DNA of 64,000 bases from an uncultured Acetatifactor sp. (GCA_910589655.1 CAJUTJ010000020.1:24665-88664); one strand, 5' to 3'. Numbered from the stretch's first letter, positions 1-8,486 are shown. Numbers and translations are program-made. The notes: a model not told the origin generated them from the letters alone.

Positions 1-127
1 TCAGGTACTTTCTGATTTCATAGTCTTCTATTAAATACTCGGAAAACTCGCCATCAGCGTACCATTTGGAATCCCAATCTTTAATAACACCGACTCTAAG
101 GCCGTGAGGATTAACTTTCTGTCCCAT
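1..127 (-). CDS. rpsC: 30S ribosomal protein S3, N-terminal part (cut by window edge)
   Basis: The first 42 codons read MGQKVNPHGLRVGVIKDWDSK and onward, the canonical start of bacterial uS3, which lines the mRNA entry channel of the 30S subunit. The start codon lies 17 bases after the rplV stop, with a GGAAAGGAGC ribosome-binding site between them. It is the last visible gene of the S10 operon, and the rest lies beyond position 1. Confidence 0.95.
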   Translation of the reverse strand, partial: MGQKVNPHGLRVGVIKDWDSKWYADGEFSEYLIEDYEIRKYL

Positions 128-144
128 TTTGTTTGCTCCTTTCC

Positions 145-534
145 CTACTTCATCTCATCAAGCACAACAGTGATATGGCTCATTCTCTTTTCGATCCTGT
201 AAGCTCTGCCCTGCGCTCTGGGCTGAACGCGCTTCATGGTAGGCCCCTTATTCGCGTAGCACTCTGCCACATACAGGTTTTCTCTATTCATACCCTTGTT
301 GTTCTCGGCATTTGCGATAGCTGACTCAAGCAGCTTCTTGATAAGACCGGAAGCGTATCTGGGGTTGAACTCCAAAATACCAAGTGCAGTCTGTATATCC
401 TTGCCTCTGATCGCATCTAATACGAAACACGCCTTCTGTACGGACACTCTAGCATAAGACAGCTTTGCTGAAGGTCTGGGATCTTTCCGGGCGTTTCTTT
501 CTCTCTTAATTTGACTTCTATGTCCTTTAGCCAT
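145..534 (-). CDS. rplV: 50S ribosomal protein L22
   Basis: 129 residues. uL22 sits near the peptide exit tunnel and helps fold 23S rRNA. The core (LSYARVSVQKACFVLDAIRG, then residues leading to GLIKKLLESAIANAENN, and the C-terminal basic loop RVQPRAQGRAYRI) matches the family along its full length. A short basic N-terminal tail (MAKGHRSQIKRERN) precedes it, as is common in Clostridia. A GGAGG site lies directly upstream. It is cotranscribed with rpsC downstream, and an unusual 244-bp spacer separates it from rpsS upstream. Confidence 0.97.
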   Translation of the reverse strand: MAKGHRSQIKRERNARKDPRPSAKLSYARVSVQKACFVLDAIRGKDIQTALGILEFNPRYASGLIKKLLESAIANAENNKGMNRENLYVAECYANKGPTMKRVQPRAQGRAYRIEKRMSHITVVLDEMK

Positions 535-778
535 AGATATAAATCCTCCTTTTCAGAATAACGGCAACGCATCTGCTACAAGCCTGCGGCCTGCAGACAG
601 ACAGCCGCAATGCCCTCCCGGGCAATTGTGCGTTGTAAATTCGCCTGTTCCTTTCACATCCGTGCCGCCGCAGAGTATTTTCACGCTTCTTTCCGCGCGG
701 CCACCCCAAGCCGTTATGCCGGAACCGCTGTTTTACGGTTTCCGTGCATAAACTCTTTCGCGGAGTGAGCGGCAACAA
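535..778. repeat. 244-bp spacer inside the S10 operon carrying a dispersed repeat
   Basis: S10-operon genes are normally a few to tens of bases apart. Here rpsS and rplV are separated by 244 bp that encode nothing recognisable. The minus strand contains GCGTGAAAATACTCTGCGGC followed by a TGTGAAAGGAAC segment, which resembles the dispersed family seen at 39177-39269 and 42606-42760 (a CGTGAAAA block, a GC-rich middle, then GTGAAAAGTAACC). I read it as an old insertion. The open frame across it looks like a chance product. Confidence 0.55.
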
Positions 779-1060
779 TTATCTAACTTTGGACTTCTTC
801 TCGTCTTTACCGTGTCCTCTATAAGTTCTGGTTGCGACAAACTCACCGAGCTTGTGGCCGACCATGTCCTCGGTTACATATACAGGAACATGCTTTCTAC
901 CGTCATGCACTGCAAATGTATGTCCCACAAAAGAAGGGAAAATTGTGGAGCGACGGGACCAAGTCTTGATGACCTGCTTCTGTCCTGATGCATTTAAAGC
1001 GTCTACTTTCTTTAACAGGCTTTCGTCTGCGAAAGGTCCTTTTTTAAGTGATCTAGCCAT
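779..1060 (-). CDS. rpsS: 30S ribosomal protein S19
   Basis: 93 residues, the normal uS19 length. The protein opens with MARSLKKGPFADESLLKKV and contains the SRRSTIFPSFVGHTFAVHDG core and the family's VGHKLGEF...TRTYRGH end. uS19 binds 16S rRNA in the 30S head with S13. The start has AGGAGG upstream. It lies 32 bases after rplB in the S10 operon. Confidence 0.98.
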   Translation of the reverse strand: MARSLKKGPFADESLLKKVDALNASGQKQVIKTWSRRSTIFPSFVGHTFAVHDGRKHVPVYVTEDMVGHKLGEFVATRTYRGHGKDEKKSKVR

Positions 1061-1092
1061 TGTCTTTCCTCCTGTTTTTATACAAAAACATA

Positions 1093-1935
1093 TTATTTAA
1101 TCGCTTTACCGTCACGTCTTCTCACAATCAGCTTATTGGAAGCCTTCTTTGCTTTACGTGTCTTCAGACCCAAAGCAGGCTTGCCCCAAGGAGTGCTGGG
1201 ACCGGGACGTCCGATACCGGTCTTGCCTTCACCACCGCCGTGAGGATGGTCGTTAGGGTTCATAACAGAACCGCGCACCGTAGGGCGGATGCCCATATGA
1301 CGCTTACGTCCTGCCTTACCGATTTTGACAAGGTTGTGATCTGCATTGCCTACAACGCCGATGGTAGCGCGGCATACGAGAGGAACCATTCTCATCTCGC
1401 CGGAGGGAAGACGAAGCGTTGCATACTTGCCTTCCTTTGCCATCAGCTGCGCGCTGTTGCCTGCGGAACGAACCAGCTGGCCGCCCTTTCCGGGATACAG
1501 CTCGATATTGTGTATCTGAGTACCTACGGGAATCTCCGACAAAGGAAGACAATTTCCCAATCTAACCTCAGCCTCGGGGCCGTTCATAACAGTCATTCCG
1601 TCTGTCAGGCCTTCCGGAGCAATGATATATGCCTTTTGACCGTCCACATAGCAAATCAATGCAATGTTGGCAGATCTGTTGGGATCATATTCAATACCGA
1701 TTACGTTAGCGGGAATCCCGTCCTTCCTTCTCTTGAAATCAATAATTCTGTACTTTCTTCTGGAGCCGCCGCCATGGTGTCTCACTGTGATCTTACCCTG
1801 ATTGTTACGGCCGGCGTTCTTCTTCAGAGAAGTACAGAGACTCTTCTCGGGAGTCTTCTTAGTGATTTCAGAGAAATCGGAACCGGTCATATTTCTTCTG
1901 GAGGGTGTATAGGGATTGTATGTCTTAATACCCAT
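1093..1935 (-). CDS. rplB: 50S ribosomal protein L2
   Basis: 280 residues. uL2 is needed for subunit joining and peptidyl-transferase function. It shows the basic N-terminus (MGIKTYNPYTPSRRNMT), the KRRKDGIPANVIGIEYDPNR strand region, and the conserved C-terminal segment around NPNDHPHGGGEG, including the near-universal PHGGGEG loop (His in the peptidyl-transferase environment). AGGAG lies before the ATG. It is mid-operon, between rplW and rpsS. Confidence 0.98.
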   Translation of the reverse strand: MGIKTYNPYTPSRRNMTGSDFSEITKKTPEKSLCTSLKKNAGRNNQGKITVRHHGGGSRRKYRIIDFKRRKDGIPANVIGIEYDPNRSANIALICYVDGQKAYIIAPEGLTDGMTVMNGPEAEVRLGNCLPLSEIPVGTQIHNIELYPGKGGQLVRSAGNSAQLMAKEGKYATLRLPSGEMRMVPLVCRATIGVVGNADHNLVKIGKAGRKRHMGIRPTVRGSVMNPNDHPHGGGEGKTGIGRPGPSTPWGKPALGLKTRKAKKASNKLIVRRRDGKAIK

Positions 1936-2046
1936 TGTTTTATCTCCTTATCTCATCAATTTTGCGCAGCCCGCTCTATCAGGCCGCATACATAGTGCCG
2001 AACGAACCATAAAGTTCCTTCTGATACAAAGTACGGATAGATGGAT

Positions 2047-2346
2047 TTACAGCCCCGTAAAGAGCTCGATATCCTTGCTGTCTTCCGTCAATGTCACAAT
2101 AGCCTTCTTGGTCTTGGCAGTCTTTCCCACAACCATACCGCGTCTCTTTTTCTTGCCGTCATAGTTCATGGTGTTGACTCTCTTTACCTTGGCGCCGTCG
2201 AACATCTTCTCGACAGCTTCCTTAATCATGGATTTATTCGCCTCCGTATGAACCAGAAAAGTATATTTCTTTTCGCCCATACCAGCCATACTCTTCTCGG
2301 TGATAACCGGTTTGAGGATTACGTCATAGTATTTAATGTCTGCCAT
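2047..2346 (-). CDS. rplW: 50S ribosomal protein L23
   Basis: 99 residues. uL23 sits at the tunnel exit and is the docking site for trigger factor and SRP. It starts MADIKYYDVILKPVITEKSM and has the family's YTFLVHTEANK and basic KVKRVNTMNYDGKKKRRG loop. Its ATG overlaps the rplD stop codon (TAATG), so the two genes are translationally coupled. Confidence 0.97.
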   Translation of the reverse strand: MADIKYYDVILKPVITEKSMAGMGEKKYTFLVHTEANKSMIKEAVEKMFDGAKVKRVNTMNYDGKKKRRGMVVGKTAKTKKAIVTLTEDSKDIELFTGL

Positions 2347-2966
2347 TATGCGTACACCTCCTCGATCTTAGCAACGGCATCCTTGGTCAGAACCACCGTC
2401 TTAGCTTTCATGATGTCATATACATTGATTTGATTTACCAGCGTGGTATCCACATCCGGTAAATTTCTTGCGGACATCACCACATTGGTATCGTTATCGG
2501 TGATAACCACCAGTCCCTTCTGAACCTTCAGGTTATTCATTACCGCAACAAATTTCTTCGTCTTAATCTCGTCAAACTTCAGTTCGTCAACTACAATCAG
2601 CTTGCTGTCCTGTACCTTACTGGTAAGCGCGGATTTCAGCGCCGCTCTCTTTTCCTTCTTGTTCATCTTAAAGGAATAGTCTCTGGGGACGGGAGCAAAT
2701 ACGACACCGCCGCCGGTCCACTGGGGAGATCTGGTTGACCCCTGTCTTGCATGACCGGTTCCCTTCTGTCTCCAAGGCTTTCTTCCGCCGCCGGATACCT
2801 CAGAGCGTGTTTTTGCTTTCTGGGTTCCCTGACGCTTATTTGCAAGCTGCTGTACAACTGCCATGTGTACCAGATGTTCATTTACCTTCACACCGAATAC
2901 CGCATCGTTTAATTCGATTGTACCGACTTCCTTGCCTTCCATATTATAAACAGATACGTTTGCCAT
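2346..2966 (-). CDS. rplD: 50S ribosomal protein L4
   Basis: 206 residues. uL4 extends a loop into the exit tunnel, and in gamma-proteobacteria it autoregulates the S10 operon. The conserved tunnel loop is present (KTRSEVSGGGRKPWRQKGTG, then HARQGSTRSPQWTGGG). AGGAGG precedes the start. Whether L4 regulates here is not shown; the leader before rpsJ is structured but does not obviously resemble the E. coli one. Confidence 0.97.
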   Translation of the reverse strand: MANVSVYNMEGKEVGTIELNDAVFGVKVNEHLVHMAVVQQLANKRQGTQKAKTRSEVSGGGRKPWRQKGTGHARQGSTRSPQWTGGGVVFAPVPRDYSFKMNKKEKRAALKSALTSKVQDSKLIVVDELKFDEIKTKKFVAVMNNLKVQKGLVVITDNDTNVVMSARNLPDVDTTLVNQINVYDIMKAKTVVLTKDAVAKIEEVYA

Positions 2967-2992
2967 TTGATTGATCCTCCTTTCGCACTAAA

Positions 2993-3676
2993 CTATCTTT
3001 GAACCTTAACGGTCTCTTTGATGGTTACTAATGCCTTCTTGGGTCCGGGTACCGCACCCTTTACCAACAGCAGGTTTTTCTCGGCATCCACCCTTACAAC
3101 CTCAAGATTCTGGACAGTTACCTTTACACAGCCCATGTGACCGGGCATTCCCTTGCCTTTAAACACGCGGCTGGGGGAGGAACATGCACCGTTGGAACCC
3201 TGATGGCGATGGAACTTGGAACCGTGCTTCATAGGTCCTCTGTGCTGTCCGTGTCTCTTGATTGCACCTTGGAAACCTTTTCCTTTGGAGATGGCAGAAG
3301 CGTCAATCTTATCGCCCTGAGCAAAAATGTCAGCCTTAATCTCCGCACCCAAAGTATACTCGTCAGCGTTCTCAAACTTGAATTCTCTTACATATCTCTT
3401 AGAGCTTACGCCGGCCTTCTTGAAATGACCCTGCTCAGCTTTGTTTGCTCCATGTCTGTGGATAACTTCCTTATTGCCCTTTGCATCCTTATTGATAATT
3501 CTGTCTTTCTTATCAACAAAGCCTACCTGTACCGCGCTGTATCCGTCATTCTCCGGAGTCTTGATCTGTGTCACCACACAAGGTCCTGCCTGAAGAACGG
3601 TTACGGGGATCAGGCTGCCGTCTTCGTTGAAGATCTGGGTCATGCCAATCTTTGTTGCCAAAATTGCTTTCTTCAT
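2993..3676 (-). CDS. rplC: 50S ribosomal protein L3
   Basis: 227 residues. uL3 is an early-assembly 23S rRNA-binding protein near the peptidyl-transferase centre. It begins MKKAILATKIGMTQIFNEDG and carries the conserved central loop (GKGFQGAIKRHGQHRGPMKH, then GSKFHRHQGSNG and GKGMPGHMG). The length is slightly above E. coli L3 because of a Firmicutes-type insertion around residues 70-115. It is followed by rplD after 26 bases. Confidence 0.97.
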   Translation of the reverse strand: MKKAILATKIGMTQIFNEDGSLIPVTVLQAGPCVVTQIKTPENDGYSAVQVGFVDKKDRIINKDAKGNKEVIHRHGANKAEQGHFKKAGVSSKRYVREFKFENADEYTLGAEIKADIFAQGDKIDASAISKGKGFQGAIKRHGQHRGPMKHGSKFHRHQGSNGACSSPSRVFKGKGMPGHMGCVKVTVQNLEVVRVDAEKNLLLVKGAVPGPKKALVTIKETVKVQR

Positions 3677-3775
3677 ATTTCCTCTCTTTCTGTCCTTTCG
3701 GACGATCTACATAGCGGACCACGCTTATGGATACGTTGCGATTTGCGTGTTCTTACGTCTAAGTAGAGGTTTTAA

Positions 3776-4093
3776 TTACTTTGTTTTCATTTTGATGTCG
3801 ATATATACACCTGCGGGCATTTCCAGTCTCTGCAATGCATCCACCGTCTTCTGGGTAGGTGTAATGATATCAATCAGTCTCTTATGGGTTCTCTGCTCGA
3901 ACTGCTCTCTGGAATCCTTATACTTGTGTACCGCTCTCAGAATGGTAATAACCTCTTTCTTGGTAGGCAGGGGCACAGGGCCGCTCACCTCGGATCCGGT
4001 CTTCTTCACAGTTTCGATAATTTTCTTGGCAGATGCATCAACAAGCTGATGCTCATAAGCCTTCAGGGTAATCCTCATTACTTGACTTGCCAT
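3776..4093 (-). CDS. rpsJ: 30S ribosomal protein S10
   Basis: 105 residues. uS10 is a 30S head protein and also the NusE subunit of antitermination complexes. The sequence MASQVMRITLKAYEHQLVD, the GPVPLPTKKEVITILRAVHK loop and the EQFEQRTHKRLIDIITPT end are canonical. It has a strong AAGGAGGCGAC site. First gene of the operon, about 290 bases downstream of a sigma-A promoter (4388-4416). Confidence 0.98.
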   Translation of the reverse strand: MASQVMRITLKAYEHQLVDASAKKIIETVKKTGSEVSGPVPLPTKKEVITILRAVHKYKDSREQFEQRTHKRLIDIITPTQKTVDALQRLEMPAGVYIDIKMKTK

Positions 4094-4380
4094 AAAAAAA
4101 GTCGCCTCCTTTTCGCACTTTTAACGAAATGAAAATTTTCATTTTCATTGTAGTACGACAAGCGGTGACTGTACACTCTCCCGTGTGTGTCCTGTGCCTT
4201 TACGCAACGCAATTCTTTCCGGCCTAAGGACTTTCACGTCGTTTCCGTAGATTTCTACAGACTCAAATTTGGTACAGTGACTTGTCGTCAGTTTTCTAAC
4301 TTGACATTCGCTCTGCGGAAAACCTGCTTACCATTGCTGATAAGCAGCAACCTCACGCTTCACAGCTATCATGCCACAGC
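4094..4380 (-). promoter_or_regulatory. Structured 5' leader of the S10 operon
   Basis: A roughly 290-nt untranslated leader separates the promoter from rpsJ. It can form a long-range stem: 4155-4162 (ACGACAAG) pairs with 4281-4288 (CTTGTCGT), and 4168-4174 (ACTGTAC) pairs with 4272-4278 (GTACAGT). Smaller hairpins lie inside it, for example GTAGATTTCTAC at 4247-4258. A perfect 14-bp palindrome (ATGAAAATTTTCAT, 4129-4142) lies just before the rpsJ ribosome-binding site. The pairing is seen in the sequence. A regulatory role, such as ribosomal-protein autoregulation, is inferred. Confidence 0.55.
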
Positions 4381-4387
4381 AAGGATT

Positions 4388-4416
4388 AGTATACATGGTG
4401 AAAGTCCTTTTGGCAA
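4388..4416 (-). promoter_or_regulatory. Sigma-A promoter of the S10 operon
   Basis: On the minus strand, -35 TTGCCA (4411-4416) and -10 TATACT (4388-4393) are separated by exactly 17 bp. Transcription would begin near 4381 and give the long rpsJ leader. Confidence 0.8.
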
Positions 4417-4455
4417 GGGCTTTTTTAAAATTATTGTATTTTTTTTAGTACATTA

Positions 4456-4596
4456 GTAACAGTTCAGACAGCCCCTCCCGCGAAGTCAAAATCGCGTCCC
4501 TGTGCGATTTTGCGAGACATGCGGGTGCCAAAACGCATTCTTTCCGCGTTTTGTGTGCATTCTCGTAACGGTTCAGTGCCCTGTCTGAACTGTTAC
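4456..4596. mobile_element. 141-bp MITE with perfect 16-bp terminal inverted repeats and 8-bp target duplication
   Basis: The ends are GTAACAGTTCAGACAG (4456-4471) and its exact reverse complement (4581-4596). An 8-bp direct repeat, GTACATTA, flanks the element on both sides (4448-4455 and 4597-4604), as expected of a target-site duplication. The right end also folds on itself (GTAACGGTTCAG with CTGAACTGTTAC). It encodes no protein. A sibling lies at 56366-56505. It is inserted in the 3' end of the lipoprotein gene 4573-6780 and supplies its last codons and stop. Confidence 0.85.
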
Positions 4597-6780
4597 GTAC
4601 ATTATTTCATCAAGATAGAGCTGCACTCTGTTTTGAATGATTTCCGCCGTTTCCGATGCCGTCCGGCGTCCTGCGAAATATTCATCGCTTTCTTCCAATA
4701 CAATATCGTATAAGGGATCAAAAATGCGGTAGGGATGCAGATGAGCATTCTCCGCTAATTTCCGCAACGCTCTCTTTTCCTCTTCCGTTAAGGACGAGCG
4801 TTCTCCTTTTTCATCATACGCTTCGGAAATATAATTGTCAAATGCATCCTCCCTGACCGGGAACACGCTCATGGAGCTTTGGCTCCAGTTCTGCACATCT
4901 TCGGACAGCAGATATTCCAAAAAATCCCATGCGCCTTCTTTTTGTCCGGAACCGCTGTTCATCCCAAGAATCATAAACTGGCTGAACCCATGATACTGTC
5001 CTTCTTGGGAAGGATATCCCACCCACTGGCATTCCTGTCCCAGCGCCTGTTGTACACGATAGTATGATTCTACGCTGCGAACCGTATTTTGACAGAGCAG
5101 TATTTCATCTGCCAATAACCGTTCCCAAGTTTCCGTATCTTTATATTCTCCAACCCTTGTTCCGTGATCTTGTCTTCTGTTGATCGCCTCCAGCAATTCC
5201 GCAAACGTTCCATCGGTAAAATCACATGTCCCCGATTCCGGATTACAAAACAGTTCCATATTGGCATAAAGTGCATATTCCAGCAATGCCCGCTCCGTAT
5301 GACTTCCCCGGTAAAAGAATACGGAGGACTCTCTCTGTTCATCCAAAAGCCGCATAAACTCCTCTATATCCCAATCTTTATTTTTCAGATTATCTTTTTT
5401 TATTAAATAACTATCCAGCCCAAACCATGGAATCACAAAACAAAGCTCTTTTCCATAAATTCCTGCATCCCATATAGAATCAAGAATATCTTTTTTATTT
5501 ACAACAGCGCTCTTTTTGAAATAAGGAGACAAATCTTCAAAAAAGCCTTTATCTGCCAGCAATTCTACCGGCACGCTCCGGACATCTATTAAATCAGGCG
5601 CATTTCCGTCCAAGATATCCTTTGTAAATTCATCCAAAAAATTTCCATACCGGCCCAAATAGGAAAAGTACTCCACTATTTCAACCTTCCACTCCTTACT
5701 CTGCCGGTTAAACCGTGTTACAAATTGCTGCATGGATTCCGCGGATAAATCCGGAGTAGTTCCTAAAGTAATCGTTTTCTTTTCGGGAAGCAGTTTTTTA
5801 TCTTCATATAGAATCGCCGCATACTCACTACACCCAAACCATGTGTCCCGTAAGAGAAGACCTTCGACACCCTGTTCGGAAGTATTTACCGCTATAACCT
5901 CTGTTCCTTCTATAGAAACATATGTATCGTCCAAATATAGTAAAGCGCTTTTTTCCCCGGAATTAAAATTCCATTCCCATATGATGCCGTTATCAATATA
6001 GATCATACTGTTTCCGCTTCCGCTCTGTAGAAAGGGCATTGCATTGCCGGCCAGTGTAATCAGGCTCTCCTCTTCCGGTTTTCCCGTATCCAAATCAACA
6101 GGGACGCATTCTAAGACCATACCGCGGCCGCTGTCATTCCGCGCCAGATAACACGCCGTCAAAATATTATCTCCCGTTGCCAGCAATCCGGACAAAGTCC
6201 CTTTTTCTAAATTTATCAGTTTCCTAAAGTTTCCTTCCTCATCGAACAAATAGATTTTCCCCAAATCATCATATAAACAAATACGTCCTTCTCCATCCGC
6301 AATACCTCCCAGAATGAAATCAGGACGGGCGCCCGCAATTTGCGACAAATCTACATCCGTCTCCCACAGCAGAGTATTTTCGGCATCATATTTTCGGAGC
6401 AGATAAGACTCTTTACCGGACAGACCGGCCCACAAGTAAATATTACACTCCGAGTCTGCCAGAAGGAACCTGACGGATAAATTTTCGTCTCCATATACAC
6501 CTTGTAATATTTTCTTGCCTCCGGACAAATCCATGCGGTATAAAGAAGCTTCCATAACTTGGTATTCCGGTTTCCAGTCCCGTGTAACAAAATAAAAAGC
6601 AGAAGAATCCGTCCGAAGCATTTCTGCCTCGGACAGATCAACCGCCAGATTTGTAAACTGTGCCACCGGGACAAGCTCGCCGGAAATATCCGTATCGTCT
6701 CTTAGAGCTTCCGGAATTTCACCGCAGCCGCATAATAACAGCAACACCAGCGCTATTCCGATGCAAATCTTCTTTCTCAT
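4573..6780 (-). CDS. Large extracellular solute-binding-protein-like lipoprotein, C-terminus altered by MITE
   Basis: 735 residues with a lipoprotein signal (MRKKICIGIALVLLLLCGC, lipidated Cys 19). The first ~320 residues look like a beta-propeller or sensor region (repeated YLFDEEG, YRMDLSGG-like blades). From about 340 on, the sequence follows the family-1/8 extracellular binding-protein pattern (FVTRFNRQSKEWKVEIVEYF, later NAPDLIDVRSVPVELLADKG and GMNSGSGQKEGAWDFLEYL). Such double-domain lipoproteins are common in Lachnospiraceae and may bind sugars or act as sensors. The final residues (YVTVQTGH) and stop codon come from the inserted MITE, so the native tail has been replaced. No transporter genes adjoin it. 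The ligand is unknown. Confidence 0.8.
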   Translation of the reverse strand: MRKKICIGIALVLLLLCGCGEIPEALRDDTDISGELVPVAQFTNLAVDLSEAEMLRTDSSAFYFVTRDWKPEYQVMEASLYRMDLSGGKKILQGVYGDENLSVRFLLADSECNIYLWAGLSGKESYLLRKYDAENTLLWETDVDLSQIAGARPDFILGGIADGEGRICLYDDLGKIYLFDEEGNFRKLINLEKGTLSGLLATGDNILTACYLARNDSGRGMVLECVPVDLDTGKPEEESLITLAGNAMPFLQSGSGNSMIYIDNGIIWEWNFNSGEKSALLYLDDTYVSIEGTEVIAVNTSEQGVEGLLLRDTWFGCSEYAAILYEDKKLLPEKKTITLGTTPDLSAESMQQFVTRFNRQSKEWKVEIVEYFSYLGRYGNFLDEFTKDILDGNAPDLIDVRSVPVELLADKGFFEDLSPYFKKSAVVNKKDILDSIWDAGIYGKELCFVIPWFGLDSYLIKKDNLKNKDWDIEEFMRLLDEQRESSVFFYRGSHTERALLEYALYANMELFCNPESGTCDFTDGTFAELLEAINRRQDHGTRVGEYKDTETWERLLADEILLCQNTVRSVESYYRVQQALGQECQWVGYPSQEGQYHGFSQFMILGMNSGSGQKEGAWDFLEYLLSEDVQNWSQSSMSVFPVREDAFDNYISEAYDEKGERSSLTEEEKRALRKLAENAHLHPYRIFDPLYDIVLEESDEYFAGRRTASETAEIIQNRVQLYLDEIMYVTVQTGH

Positions 6781-6806
6781 GCTTTCCGTACTCTTCCTCT
6801 GAATCT

Positions 6807-7139
6807 TTATTCATTGTCATAGCCGTGGCATTCTTCCGCGTATGTGGTATACATATTATGCCAGCCTTGTTCATATTCACAATAAGTACAATGCACTTTA
6901 AATTGGTGGTCCGTGCCGACTATCGTATCTATACCGTTATCATAATGTGAGCATTTTCCGACTTGTGCCAGCCATTCAACGTTTTGGTATTCGTAAATCA
7001 ATTGACCTCGTTCACAATTCCCGCAGACTTCCGACAACGGCATAATACCGTGGTTGTTTGCATATACCGGTATTCCTGCATACAAAAGTGCTATTATCCC
7101 CAATCCCAATACTGTTGTTCTCTTAAAGCATTTTCTCAT
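6807..7139 (-). CDS. Small secreted cysteine-rich protein
   Basis: 110 residues from the ATG preceded by AAAGGAGACACTT; a longer upstream frame lacks a ribosome-binding site. The N-terminus is a signal peptide (about residues 1-27, hydrophobic stretch VLGLGIIALLYAGIPVYA). The mature part has two CxxC pairs (CGNC, CTYC) and further Cys and His (CSHYDN, EECHGYDN), suggesting a small metal-binding or disulfide-rich fold. I do not recognise the family. It sits 26 bases upstream of the lipoprotein gene on the same strand and may be cotranscribed with it. Confidence 0.65.
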   Translation of the reverse strand: MRKCFKRTTVLGLGIIALLYAGIPVYANNHGIMPLSEVCGNCERGQLIYEYQNVEWLAQVGKCSHYDNGIDTIVGTDHQFKVHCTYCEYEQGWHNMYTTYAEECHGYDNE

Positions 7140-7407
7140 AAGTGTCTCCTTTCCCGACCTTGTTATTCTGGTTACATATAAACTATAGCACAATCACCTT
7201 ATATAGTCAACATTATATAATTATACTATTTATATTCCATAATCCGTTTGATTGCTTTTCACACCCACGCCACCGTGAGGCGTTGTCACGCGCTTTTTGC
7301 GTGTTCAAATCCAAGCGATTAGAATAATTGCTTGGACAGCCCTGCGAGAAGATATTTATGCCTATTATTGACCGTTGTTTATGAGCAATAAATATTCCTT
7401 TTTTACA
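7140..7407. repeat. Intergenic region with hairpins and a dispersed-repeat fragment
   Basis: Divergent spacer between the secreted-protein gene and the methyltransferase. It carries a TTTTCACACCCACGCCACCG segment (about 7256-7275) typical of the dispersed family at 42606-42760. It also has two inverted repeats: CCAAGCGATT with AATTGCTTGG (7311-7335), and TTATTG with CAATAA near 7365-7391. No gene is seen. Confidence 0.5.
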
Positions 7408-7436
7408 TTGCTTACAGAACTGTTCTAGTGTATATT
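7408..7436 (+). promoter_or_regulatory. Promoter of the methyltransferase gene
   Basis: -35 TTGCTT (7408-7413), 17-bp spacer, -10 TATATT (7431-7436), about 110 bases before the start codon. Confidence 0.6.
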
Positions 7437-7544
7437 AATGATGTACGGTTAGTTTTATTTTTATTACCATGGCAGATATAGGGCTATTCTCCATGACGTA
7501 TCTGCTTATATTTAGCTTATATTTAGAAGAAAGGAATTCCTATT

Positions 7545-8486
7545 ATGTGGATTGCAGATAACTGGAAAGACTATGAAGTTCTGGATGCCTCCTGCGGGGA
7601 AAAGCTGGAGCGGTGGGGCGATTATATACTGGTACGCCCGGATCCTCAAGTCATATGGAACACTCCCCATGAGCACAAAAGCTGGAAAGAAAAAAACGGG
7701 CATTATCACAGAAGTGCCAAGGGAGGCGGAGAATGGGAATTTTTTAAATTACCCGACGAGTGGACTGTCCGGTATCCCCTTCCTTGTCTGGCGGCACCTC
7801 TTCCCCACTCCACAGAGAAACGCCGCATCGCTGCCACAGCGGCAAAAGCCTTGACCTTCCATTTAAAGCCTTTCAGCTTTAAGCATACCGGACTCTTTCC
7901 GGAACAGGCCGTCAACTGGAACTGGTTCTCCGATCTGCTTGCAAACGCCCAAAGACCTGCGGACAAGCCATTAAAGGTGCTGAATCTCTTCGCCTACACA
8001 GGAGGTGCCACTCTGGCCGCCGCTGCGGCAGGCGCTTCCGTGACTCATGTGGACGCATCCAAAGGAATGGTGGGCTGGGCAAAGGAAAATGCCGCAGACT
8101 CCGGTTTGGGCGACGCGCCCATACGCTGGCTGGTGGATGATTGTGTAAAGTTTGCTGAGCGGGAAATCCGCCGGGGGAATAAGTATGACGGCATTATAAT
8201 GGATCCGCCATCCTATGGCAGAGGACCCAAAGGAGAAATTTGGAAAATCGAAGAAAGCATTTGGCCCTTTATCGAGTTAACCGCACAGCTCCTCTCCAAG
8301 GATGCCTTATTCTTTCTGGTCAATTCTTACACCACCGGTCTGCAGCCTGCTGTTCTGTCCTATATGATGAACACCGCCATCGTAAAACGCCATGGGGGAA
8401 AAGTGGACGCAGACGAAATCGGACTTCCGGTAACCGAATCGGGACTGGTTCTTCCCTGCGGTGCCTCCGGCAGATGGAGCAGGTAA
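7545..8486 (+). CDS. Class I SAM-dependent RNA methyltransferase (RlmI/RlmK-like)
   Basis: 313 residues. The C-terminal two thirds is a Rossmann methyltransferase of the PF10672 type. Motif I is VLNLFAYTGGATLAAAAAGA (SAM binding), followed by the acidic VTHVDASKGMVGWA strand, then WLVDDCVKF and motif IV DPPSYGRG. The DPPxxG form is shared with m5C rRNA methyltransferases of the RlmI/RlmK group, though those carry an N-terminal PUA domain that this protein lacks. The N-terminal ~100 residues look family-specific. AAAGGA precedes the ATG. Single-gene unit with its own promoter and terminator. The target rRNA base cannot be assigned. Confidence 0.8.
   Translation: MWIADNWKDYEVLDASCGEKLERWGDYILVRPDPQVIWNTPHEHKSWKEKNGHYHRSAKGGGEWEFFKLPDEWTVRYPLPCLAAPLPHSTEKRRIAATAAKALTFHLKPFSFKHTGLFPEQAVNWNWFSDLLANAQRPADKPLKVLNLFAYTGGATLAAAAAGASVTHVDASKGMVGWAKENAADSGLGDAPIRWLVDDCVKFAEREIRRGNKYDGIIMDPPSYGRGPKGEIWKIEESIWPFIELTAQLLSKDALFFLVNSYTTGLQPAVLSYMMNTAIVKRHGGKVDADEIGLPVTESGLVLPCGASGRWSR

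Noticed and set aside
527..778. 83-aa frame between rplV and rpsS
   Set aside because: It overlaps the rplV start, is Arg-rich without family resemblance and lies in repeat-like sequence.
1060..1995. Long open frame on the plus strand opposite rplB
   Set aside because: It is the antisense shadow of the highly conserved rplB coding sequence, with no ribosome-binding site or family resemblance.
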